Assembly (NCBI GenBank): GCA_015499995.1 | Contig: JADNRV010000037.1 | Span: 62,001 to 126,000, forward strand | Direction: 5' to 3' | DNA length: 64,000 bases | From: Flammula alnicola | Lineage: Eukaryota; Basidiomycota; Agaricomycetes; Agaricales; Strophariaceae | Shown here: in pieces, positions 1-8,952 of the stretch | Numbering within the stretch: position 1 is the first letter of the stretch | Layout: every line of letters begins with the position of its first letter | Translations under genes and position numbers: made by a program | Notes under the pieces: model-generated | Told to the model about the DNA's origin: nothing | Seen by the model: the letters and a program-made list of their open reading frames with translations, nothing else | The model's database searches: none

Positions 1-22
1 TTTGTAGGTCTTTAATATCTAG

Positions 23-685
23 TCGGAGAATGTTTTGACCATAATTACCTACAGAGCTCCTGCTCGTTATGCCCTTCTGAGATTACCCGATAGTCTAGCC
101 TCCCTTCTTTTGCCTCGAGCGCTTACAACACTCGTTACCTCGACGATGAATAGGCAGCATGTTAAGGTGTACGAGCAGGCGGCCAACCTGCTCGGTCTCG
201 TTTCGCAGCCCGATTTTTTCGATAAAGACTTAGCGTCGATAATTGCCACTCTCATTTCTGCTTTCTTGGGTAAGTTGTCGAACATTAAGCACCTCGCTCC
301 TTACTGACAGAGTCATTAAGATTCGTTCCGTCAACGAACTTTCGAGCTGCTATCAAAAGCCTACACGTCTTTGCTATTGCCGCTTGCATGTACTTATCTT
401 GGTCTGCAGACGGAACAAATTATCACCGGTAAACACCATGATTTCTCTTGTGTTGGATTGCATTTACGCCTAGTCACAGTGGCAGAAAAGTATGGCTGGT
501 CCTATGATCCTTCTACCCAAATACTGTGCCCCGCAAGACCAGCTCCCTTCGGCAGATCGACTTCGTCGAGTAAGATACTTCGACATTATTTTGAGCCTCC
601 CCATATTAATGAGAAAATGCCAGACTTTTCTTCGTTGGAGACTTTTCATTTCGTGACGGACAGTGTCGCAGGATTGGAAAGTTGA
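23..685 (+). CDS. CSN8: COP9 signalosome subunit 8-like protein, 5' end outside window
   Basis: The gene enters from the left edge: bases 1-22 look like an intron tail ending in tctag. Exons 23-269, 321-428 and 474-685 join in one frame and give about 188 residues. The reading RQRTFELLSKAYTS, then CTYLGLQTEQI, then AEKYGWSYDPSTQ matches the order of the CSN8/PSMD8/eIF3K helical-plus-winged-helix (PCI-like) domain, where a hydrophobic helix pair precedes a GW..D..T strand and a Pro-rich tail. CSN8 is the smallest subunit of the COP9 signalosome, which removes NEDD8 from cullins in nucleus and cytosol. The first-intron acceptor is the weak taag at 320, because the nearer cag at 310 would run into a stop. 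The N-terminus is missing. The related eIF3k or Rpn12 families are alternatives, but the length and C-terminal pattern fit CSN8 best. Confidence 0.7.
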
Positions 686-785
686 AAGTATGGTTTATTG
701 GCGTGTCGAGAGGCCCTGTCGTCAAGTTGTCTGTCCAATCGAAACTTTCCATCTTAAGGTATCCCCTCCAGGTCAAGTCCACATG

Positions 786-1819
786 CTAGCGAATAAACCT
801 CGTAATTTTCTTAAAGTTTACGCGAAGGCATGTTGCATAATACGGTTTTGGCAATGGAGAGTGTTGTGAATGAGTGGGGTGTTGCTGGGCAAGATACCTT
901 GATGCGTGGCTGATATCATGCACGAGATGTCGCGTTATCCAAGTGATATCGTTAAGAGGTGGGTATTTGAGCCGCAGTGCACTCGTAGACATCGTGAGCT
1001 CAAGACGAGAGCGATAAGGCTTAACGAAAGGTCCGTAATCCACGTCATCCTCCGAAAGCATCGAGCTCGTCTCGTCTGCTAGCAAAGGAGCAAAGGTATC
1101 GTCTCCTGACCATCGCATCTTCTGGAAATGACGACTTCTTAGCGATTCTCGAAGTTTCCAATGGTCTCGAATTAGGACCTTCTCAGAAAAAGCCAATAAG
1201 TTGCGAAAAAATAAAATTATCAAGCTTGAAATCTTGCCTGTCTTTTCGCTCTTGCAAATTCTGCCACGCGTTGAAGCTCGCGTGCTGGCACACGAGCTCT
1301 CACTTGACAAGGTATGACGCTCCGAATCGCAGGGAGAGCAAAAAGAAAACTCGTCGTTTGTTGTCCGAACATGGGGGGAATGGTCTTGACACCAGGTATG
1401 TCCTCTGTCCATTGAGTGTATCCCATTGGCATGGCAAAATACCGGGCAACGTCATCAAGTATGCTTATATGCCTTGCACCACCGAAAGTGGTCAATAAGA
1501 AGACCTCATATAGTTGTCCTTCGATGTGTCGATTCACAAGGCAAAAACGCAAGGGTGGAGGAGCTACGCGTGCTTGCGATTTCCTCTCCCCGTAGGTAAG
1601 TCGAAAGCCGAGGTCCATAAGATTGCCATAGAATGCCTTTTCAATGCTACCACGGCAAGAGGCAATATCCCCAGGGTGAAAAACCGTCGTAAGTTTGGGG
1701 GTATAGAAATCGCGAGATAGATTCGCGAGGGTGAGCCGGACCTGTTCCCATTGAGGATCAAAGCTGACGGTTTGGTCTTTTCGCTGAATGAGTGGGTTTG
1801 TTGAACTGCGAAGAATCAT
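786..1819 (-). CDS. Hypothetical protein, two exons joined by a GC-AG intron
   Basis: I do not recognise this 325-residue protein. Exon 1 runs from ATG 1819 down to 1238 and exon 2 from 1181 to 786. The 56-nt intron between them starts with gcaaga and ends in ctgag. It keeps phase exactly, whereas reading through gives a stop nine bases after the donor. The N-terminal half is globular, with stretches such as FYGNLMDLGFRLTYGE, and the second half has an acidic patch (MLSEDDVDYG). I see no signal peptide, membrane segment or known motif. The C-terminal 35 residues are basic and low in predicted order, so the true 3' end could differ. The gene is tail-to-tail with the CSN8-like gene about 100 bp away. 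An upstream in-frame GTG at 1828 is not needed as a start. Confidence 0.5.
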
Positions 1820-2307
1820 GGTGCTCACTACTTGTCATTCAGCTTCTGTTCCGAAGCCGTTATTTATCAGGATCAAGTACAAACCAAAGAGATGCCTTGC
1901 GGTATAGTTTCAATACGTAGGGGTGAGAATTTGACGATGGTAGCAGGACATGGCCAAACGATTAAGAGCAATTGTAGGAAAGATGGCAATTCATTGTGAG
2001 CATATTTTTACGGATTGCTGACATAATGCACCCAGGTGATCATTCAACCTGTGATTTACCTTTTACGCGCTTCTTGTTCAAGTTTCTAACTTTATATGTG
2101 GACGTCTGCAGCTTAACAACTACTTCCAACCGTTACCGTGAACCGACTGCTCCAAGGCCATTTAGGCCTGAGCGCTGAGCGTTCTTCTCCCTGCAGTGGA
2201 TCCCATTGGCACCATAATCTGTGACCATCCAAAATTCCAAGTCTCCCTCCTTACTAGACCTTCAAAGCTATATCTGACGATCCCCTGCTATTATTCCTGC
2301 GGACAAA
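1820..2307. other. Intergenic region between divergent genes
   Basis: This 488-bp stretch separates the unknown minus-strand gene from UBLCP1 on the plus strand, so it should hold both promoters. A 60-codon open frame at 1996-2178 has no recognisable features. I see no RNA gene or repeat. Confidence 0.5.
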
Positions 2308-4035
2308 ATGGACGTTGCCACTGGCGAAGCTACAATTGAAGTGTGTGTCCAGGCTGCCAGGGGAGTAACCTAACTCAAGTTCCTATACCTTTAGACTACC
2401 GAAGAAGTCGTCGAGCGCTGGAATGACCTACAATTTACCTGGGCCAGCAAATCTTTCAAGATAGACATCGCAGATTCAGATAGGTATACATATGTCATTC
2501 CTTGTCAGCGGAATGATGCACTGATACAGTTCCCCAATTGTTGAAAGACTTTTCGACCTCAAGACTGCTCTCCACAACCTTACGAAAGTTCCGAATGAAC
2601 GCCAGAAGATTCTCGGTCTCATCAAAGGGAAATTACCTCCTGATGAAACTCGAATGTGAGCAAAGTCACCCTTACATTGCATCTGTGAGCATTGATGCAG
2701 ATTAGCGATGCAAATCAAACCCAGTTCTGACCTTCGCCTATTGACGGGGAAAAAATTCACTCTTGTTGGAACACCTGAAGGGGAAGAAATAAAAGATCCC
2801 TCACGTCAGTTGAGTCGTACTCCCTTTTCCCATGTTATTTTCTGACCTTGTGTCGCAGAACTCGAATCTCTTCCCGATGTTGTGAACGATCTTGATGTCG
2901 ATTTTACTGAGAATATGTCTGCAAGCAATCGATATCAACATGATGCCAGAAATATCCGTAAAGTACAAGAGGCAACCAAGAATCTACAAGTGAACATTAT
3001 CCATCCTCTTCGTGCAGGAAAAAAGCTTTTGGTTCTTGACATTGATTACAGTAAGATCAAGGCACTATTTAACGTCCAAGCTGCAATTGATTCGCTTTAC
3101 AGCAATCTTGGATACCAAACCACTGACTTCTGGGAGTCTGCCACCTGCAGATTGCGCAAGGCCTGGTCTCCACGAATTTCTTGAAGCAATTTACCCACAT
3201 TATGACAGTGAGTGATAATCTCTCCGCGAAAATAAAGTCACCTCACCAAATTTTAGTATGCATATGGTAGCCTATTAAAACCTCTGCATTCGGCAAGATG
3301 GTTAGTGCTGACCGATAAGTGCCTACCAGGTCGCAGACAAGCTGGATATGGCTAGAGACCAAATTGGTCGAACTTGGAATGGTTGGAGCTCACAGGGGCT
3401 ACGAGGTTCTTTTCTACCTGGTGCTTTTCTTTGAACGTTTCACTAATGAGGTTGACTCTAGATATCCTTCGGTAAATGAATATCCTTCAAATGTGTTATT
3501 TATCAAAGATTGATATCTTGCAGTGCTTGACAAAACGTGTATGTTCACGGTTTTCACGGAAAGGGACAATAAACCTTGGACGCACTCGGTCAAGGCCCTA
3601 CAGATCATTTGGAATCACTTCCCGCAATTGTGGGTCTTCAACGCCAATAATTGTTCCTCGAACTAACGATGAATTCTAGCAATGCGAAGAATACCGTTCA
3701 CGTCGATGACTTGGTACTTATACCATTTCTCTCTCTCCCACACTCCCACACACACACATGGTGGATGCCTGTTAACTCAATTGTCCCGACAGAGTCGCAA
3801 TTTTGCCTTGAACCCAAAGGAAGGTCTCAAAATCTCGGCTTTCAAGAATGCCCACACTCCGCAAGCATGGGCCGATAAAGAATTAGAAAATCTAGCTCGC
3901 TACATGTTGCACATCGCAGATGTTGATGATTTCACAACCCTATCTCACAAGGTGAATGAATTTCTTGGTTGCTGCATGTCTTGGTCTGAGTCATATCACG
4001 GTCAGAGCTGGAAGAGTGTTGCGAAGCGGCTGTGA
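2308..4035 (+). CDS. UBLCP1: Ubiquitin-like domain-containing CTD/proteasome phosphatase (UBLCP1), 13 exons
   Basis: Exons 2308-2340, 2395-2483, 2530-2655, 2701-2804, 2859-3050, 3103-3207, 3257-3266, 3330-3405, 3462-3471, 3524-3629, 3680-3713, 3793-3951 and 4006-4035 stay in frame and give 357 residues, against about 318 in animals. An N-terminal ubiquitin-like fold (residues about 12-95) is followed by a HAD/FCP phosphatase domain. Visible motifs are LDIDYT near residue 180 (the DxDxT nucleophile loop), ICIWSQTS (conserved Ser/Thr), and VHVDDLSRNFALNP near 290 (the acidic DD pair). UBLCP1 dephosphorylates nuclear 26S proteasome through binding of its UBL to Rpn1. Two exons are only 10 nt long, and without them the two core strands around ICIWSQT and YEISFVLD break. 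The donor gttctt at 3406 is poor, but phase and family conservation require it. Confidence 0.9.
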
Positions 4036-4630
4036 AGCACGCGCCGCATTTAAGGCGATCTGTGACTATGGGCAGGATTTTCTTTACCGTTGGGACAATG
4101 CTCGATACCAATCTTGGGGATAATATGATTGTATGGTTTGGAACTGGGTGGATGAGACTGTTCCAAGCAGGCAATTGGGGAAACCTCTTTTTGTGGAAGT
4201 CGGAATACATCTGCTGTATAATACGTACATCTTTTTTCTTCTCTTTTCGGCGTTCTTAGGACCCTGACCATGGGCAGTGACAATGGGCGCTTCAACTTTT
4301 GAACATCAATCACACAAAGGGGATAGTAATGCTTCAAACCCACATTTTCCTTGTATTTCTTGTAATAAACATTTTTGTTTTTATGGGATGATGACTCAGA
4401 CACAACGCCCACAATGTCAACAGTTGCCCCTGTTCACCACTTCCACAACCGGGATGCAGCGCTCCGCGGGTCCCCGCCACCCTAAGCGGCCTCAGTTGAC
4501 GGACTCCGACGAGGACCTCCACCGACTTGAACACCTGAGTGTCATTAAGTACATACATGCCCACGCTACTCACGAAAACAGTGGATTTCAATCATCGGAC
4601 AATCACATTCGCTAAATACCGGCTTAGGAA
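4036..4630. other. Intergenic region, UBLCP1 to Nudix
   Basis: This contains the UBLCP1 3' flank and the upstream region of the Nudix gene. Overlapping open frames at 4277-4615 (plus) and 4050-4412 (minus) have no domain-like pattern and no splice continuation. I see nothing else. Confidence 0.5.
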
Positions 4631-5945
4631 ATGCAACATATCCGCCACCCTGTAGCGACCCTCCTGCTACTATCCCCTAGGAATTTGGCTTCCAGCGGCA
4701 CCTCGACGGTTTATAGGCCACTCCGACGCAGTATGTCTGCAACTTCCCCAATGGCTCCTTCCACTGTGCCCACACCACGTCCTTCGGCCAGCCTGGTGAT
4801 CGTGAATGAACGGAACGAGATATTGCTGGTTCATCGGAACCCTAAAGCAAGTGCCTTTGGTGGCATGCATGTACGCCCATTTAGCGAGCTGCTTTACCCA
4901 AGATGACAGACACACTAACAAGATTGCACTGCAGGTCTTTCCCGGAGGAAATTTGGACAAGAAGCAGGACCGGTCTCTGGCCATTACCGCCATCCGGGAA
5001 ACCTTTGAGGAATCAGGTCTATTACTAGCGTCCTCCGTCTCCTCTGGACCTCCTCCATCTGATACGGTCTTGGACGAGGCACGCCATGCCATCCACCAGC
5101 AGAAACTGTTGTTCCAGACCTTCCTTGAATCCCAGAATCTCAAGGCCGATGTCGACTCATTGTTACCTTTCACTCAGTGGATCACCCCTGTGGGACCTCC
5201 ACGGTATGTCTCCTTTGGCTGTGAGAAGTGCCTGTATTAAATAAGACGTTCGAATTCAGGAGATTCCACACCCAATTTTATGTGGCGTTTCTCCCAGCGG
5301 CCCCTTCATCGGGATTTTCTTCTGGGGCCAAGCAGGAGAGGATTCCCAAGCATGGTAAGCCATTATCCTTCTTGATACGGGTTAGCGTCAATATATTTTC
5401 CGGAACTTGGTTTACTCATATGATTATGATGTCACAGACGGTGGCCAGGAGGTTATCGAAGCGCGGTTTGTGCATCCCAAAAAGGCGTTGGACGAATGCC
5501 GAGAGCAAAAAATCAGCTTCATGCCACCCCAGTACTACATCCTATCAACCCTTGCCGATATCTTGCATGGCTCCGTAAATACCTCGGATCAACGAGCGAA
5601 GGTCGAGACCCTGTCTCACAGTCTGTTTGGGCGAATGGTTATCAACCCCCGTAGGATGGGCGAAGACCAAAATGGACGGACCATCCTCACATACGAGGGC
5701 GACGAGTTGCGTGGAGGCTCCAAGGGTCGTTTGCATAGGGCACTGGTGAAGATGAATGGATCTGTACGTTTTTTTTTACCTCGATGGATGGAATGCTCAT
5801 GTGGTGTTTCTGTGTTTTTCTCAACTCCTCTGTGCTTCTCCAAAAAAAATGCGACTAGACCGCAAGTGAAATCTCAATGATACGCAATTTCGACGTCTTT
5901 ACGGAGATTGAAGCCCAGGCCTTCTCCACTGCTGCAAAACTGTAG
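4631..5945 (+). CDS. Nudix hydrolase, NUDT19/CoA-diphosphatase type, peroxisomal
   Basis: Exons 4631-4870, 4935-5203, 5260-5354, 5438-5763 and 5859-5945 give 338 residues. The Nudix box is split across introns: FGGMHVFPGGNLDKKQD, then AIRETFEESGLLL, which keeps the REx2EExG metal-binding core, although the Glu expected in GX5E is an Asp. A roughly 55-residue Nudix-core insertion and a long C-terminal region are typical of the NUDT19/RP2 branch, whose members hydrolyse CoA and acyl-CoA to phosphopantetheine and 3',5'-ADP. The protein ends in Ala-Lys-Leu, a type 1 peroxisome targeting signal, which fits control of peroxisomal CoA during beta-oxidation. An upstream Ser/Thr/Pro-rich N-terminus from the first ATG could be a competing mitochondrial leader, and internal Met residues near 4732 and 4750 could be used instead. 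Substrate preference cannot be read from sequence. Confidence 0.85.
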
Positions 5946-6042
5946 CCCGGCTGCACACGCGCTCAGCCTATTTTGTTCAAGTCTTCAAGACTCTCCGTTC
6001 CGCGGCAATAATTATTCAAGATTGCTAATGACGTTCCTTATA

Positions 6043-6068
6043 AAGAGGTTACTCTAAGAGGTTACTCT
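6043..6068. repeat. 13-bp perfect tandem duplication
   Basis: The unit aagaggttactct occurs twice back to back. It could be replication slippage, and no function is apparent. Confidence 0.7.
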
Positions 6069-6905
6069 GCGGAACTGGCCCGGACTGCTCGGACATTGCT
6101 CGGAATCTTCACCAGATCGTTTCATGTTTGTATTAGCGCGTGAGCAGTAAGCACACGTGTTTGTACAATGTATCAGATATCTCGATGATATATCATATTA
6201 TCCCAGATTATACCTCTCAGCGCTCACTGCTTAAATGTAATATCCAGACCCTGCATATTTGGCGCCCAGAACATGGACGATGATCTATGATGCAACCCAG
6301 GATAACCCAGAGAGTCGAGACCGATAACCTGCGATTAGATCTCCAGTTATAAGTCCTTAGCATCGTGCACTTCTGGGCGTACTGCCTTGTGGATCTTGTC
6401 CCCATCAAGTTTCTAACCCTTTTTGTCAATCCGCGGAACGAATCCAGCTCTTTGGTCCGGTGGACGCTGTTGGAAGGCGATTGCGATAAACAGTCCTACT
6501 TATGGGCAGAGATTAAGCTCAAGATGCGGCAGAGACTAGAGTACCTCCACTAACCACATATGAGTATAGCTTACGATCGCGAAGATTGAATGACGACATT
6601 AACGACCGTCGTCTATTCATGATTGACAAACACACAACGTGGAAGTACGTAAGGCTACAGTGGGGGGTAAAGTATGAGCAACAGAGAAAAAGTAAGCAAC
6701 AAATGAGAAAGAAAGAGGTTTAGTAAAGCTACAGTGTGATCGGAAGCGGCTAGGATAGATTAGTGGTGAGGTATAAAGTCAGAAGATAATAAATAAATGG
6801 CTAATTATAAGTGGCTGTGCGGGGATATAAGTAATCTAGTGACCCATTTATTGGGCCATTTGAAATACGCTGCATGTTGTTTGAAATGCAGCGAGCGTGG
6901 CGGCG

Positions 6906-6932
6906 CGCCGAGGGACTTGGTCCCCCTCGGCG
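6906..6932. repeat. GC-rich inverted repeat, 9-bp arms with 9-nt loop
   Basis: The arm cgccgaggg pairs perfectly with ccctcggcg. It sits about 30 bp past the esterase stop codon, so in the transcript it would form a stable 3'-UTR hairpin. The surroundings are AT-rich, which makes it stand out. Confidence 0.7.
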
Positions 6933-6962
6933 GCTAGAGTAGATCCGAAACTTGAAGAGCAT

Positions 6963-8952
6963 CTACTCGTCATAGAATTGGTAGTCATATTGGACACTCG
7001 AGCCCCAGAAGTTTGGATCACACGCTCCGACAGCGACCTCGCCTGACCCTCCCAGGATCAGCGGATGGACGTCGGTGCCAGTCGCTGGCGTCCAGGTCGG
7101 GACACCTGCCGCGTTGGGGTTGCCGTTGGTGAGGAACGCCTTGTACCGCTTCTGCATTTCCGTGGTGAGAGCTGATTGGGCACTGGTCGCATTTGGCACG
7201 GTGCCAAACTAAGAAAACAAAAGAGAGAGACAAGATAATCAGGAACAAAGGACATAGGTGACGTTGTGTGGGATAAGGGGTCGAGGGAATGAAGAACTTA
7301 CCACTATCTCAATATCGTCCTGGTGACATACGACGCCTGGCTGGGTGCAGAAGGGTACGGCGTCGTTTCCTGGGTATGTAGCGCCGACGATGAACTGTCC
7401 GACATATGCAGTACCCCCGTTGTGGACCCAGTTCCTGGCAAAGGTCCAGCCGGAGCACCTCCATAGATAATCTGTACCAACGGTCTGGAGTTGGACACGC
7501 GCGTCTACAGAACCGCCAAGAGAAGTCACAGGAGCGTAATTCGGCGAGGAGACGACGACAGCTGTGCGATTTGGTCCGAAAGTCGCATTGCAGGCCATTG
7601 GAAATGCTGGTTCTGGCAGCGGATCCGCGAAGCCGCCATAGATAGCGAAGCCAGCCTCTTGTAGGACAGAGGTGACGAGAACAGGTTTGCTGACGGATGG
7701 GAAGGGACCTGTGGAGTCCAAGGGGGCAGTGATAAAGGAGTGGTCGAGGACAGGACGAATAGGTTCGCTTAGGCCAGCAGCTGGATCGAGGTCGGCAGCA
7801 ATGTTGAAAAGGTTCATCTGAGCGTTCAAAATGGTGTCCAAAGACAACGAGTTTAAGCAATTCGAGTCAGTTCCGCACGCGAGCGATCCCGTGAAATTAG
7901 TTTGGAGGGTGTTTTGAGTGGTCGTACTGAGGAAGCCAAAGTTCTGTTTACACAAAATTAGACTTCTCGACGTGAATTTCGTATTGTGGAAATTGCGCTT
8001 ACCATGGGATCGGACTGCAAAATGGCAGACCTGAAGAGGGAGGACGCTGAAGGCACAGCCAGAAGAGCTCTGATCATGTTGGCCCACTGCTTTGGCCAGC
8101 AGGGTGATTTTTGAAGTGCTTCCACCAAATGCAGGAACACTTTCTTCAGGAATTGGAGGGATTAACGAGGTCTTTGAGGGCAAGATTGGTTTGACCACTC
8201 GGTGCCATGAAACCAAGCTAAGATACATGTAAGCAAGAGAAGCAAAGAAGAGAATTACGAGACATACAGCTCCCAGTCGATATTGCACTACGGCTACAAT
8301 GGAGTTTGTGGCAATTGCAAGGTTTGAGCCATCCAATCCGGGACCAGTTGCTGACCCAATGATGAACGACCCGCCATGAATCCTGCGTTCAATAATAAGC
8401 ACTTGCAGAAAATAATAGGGAGAGAAACAGACAGACCAAAGAAGAGTGGGAGCGTCACTGGACAAGGTCAACGTAGGCGGGACATAAATGACCATAGAAA
8501 GGCAATCTTCGCTGTAAGTGGAGGAATCGACATTGGGTTGTGGGCAAGCAAGAGGCAAGCTAGAAACGTTGGTGAAACCGTTCCTGATATAACAAAATTT
8601 AGGTTAGAAGAGTAATTCGTTTTGTGATAAACTTACGGTAGATTCCATGCAGAGACGACGTTGGAAGGCGCCCATCTGGATGCAGAAGCATACTTGACGG
8701 AGAACCTGTATGCACCTGCTGGATCGACGACACCGTTGGCTGTACCCAAAGCCGTGGGTCTGTTCAATGCTGGGAAAGCGGCTGGAGGACAGAGAAACTT
8801 CTTGAGAATCGGAAGTTGGCAAAGGATCCTGTTGGGATCACCAATGGGATGATGAGACGACCATTACCATTATTGAAGTCCGCGTCTGGTGCGGGGAGGG
8901 CGATGACGGGCAAGAGAACGGAAGCGAGAACAAGGAGGGTGAAGGCGAACAT
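6963..8952 (-). pseudogene. Secreted type-B carboxylesterase/lipase with frame breaks at the nucleophile elbow
   Basis: Minus-strand exons are 8952-8868, 8781-8637, 8583-8437, 8382-8268, 8217-8003, 7943-7302 and 7208-6963. The N-terminus MFAFTLLVLASVLLP is a signal peptide. PTLLWIHGGSF is the oxyanion-hole motif of type-B carboxylesterases, and the C-terminal half keeps GTDYLW, WTFARNW and VVCHQDDIEIVFG (catalytic His region). All exons keep phase except 8217-8003. There the family's sequence (ALKDLVN, LQFLKKV, VPAFGG, SKITL, GQSSG, NMIRALLAV) is present but spread over successive frames, with one base lacking at about 8160, 8137, 8101 and 8083. The GQSSG nucleophile Ser is therefore not in an open frame with the rest. 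If genuine, this is a recently broken gene; if the assembly dropped bases, it is an intact extracellular lipase/esterase of about 540 residues. Other genes nearby also show -1 breaks, so I cannot decide. Confidence 0.75.

Larger units (their letters stand above)
5946..6962. other. Convergent intergenic region with small repeats
   Basis: This lies between the 3' ends of the Nudix and esterase genes. It holds a 13-bp tandem duplication (6043-6068) and a strong hairpin (6906-6932). Open frames at 6217-6429 and 6365-6553 look random. No RNA gene is seen. Confidence 0.5.

Noticed and set aside
3741..3760. Short CA dinucleotide run in a UBLCP1 intron
   Set aside because: Only about five units; ordinary microsatellite.
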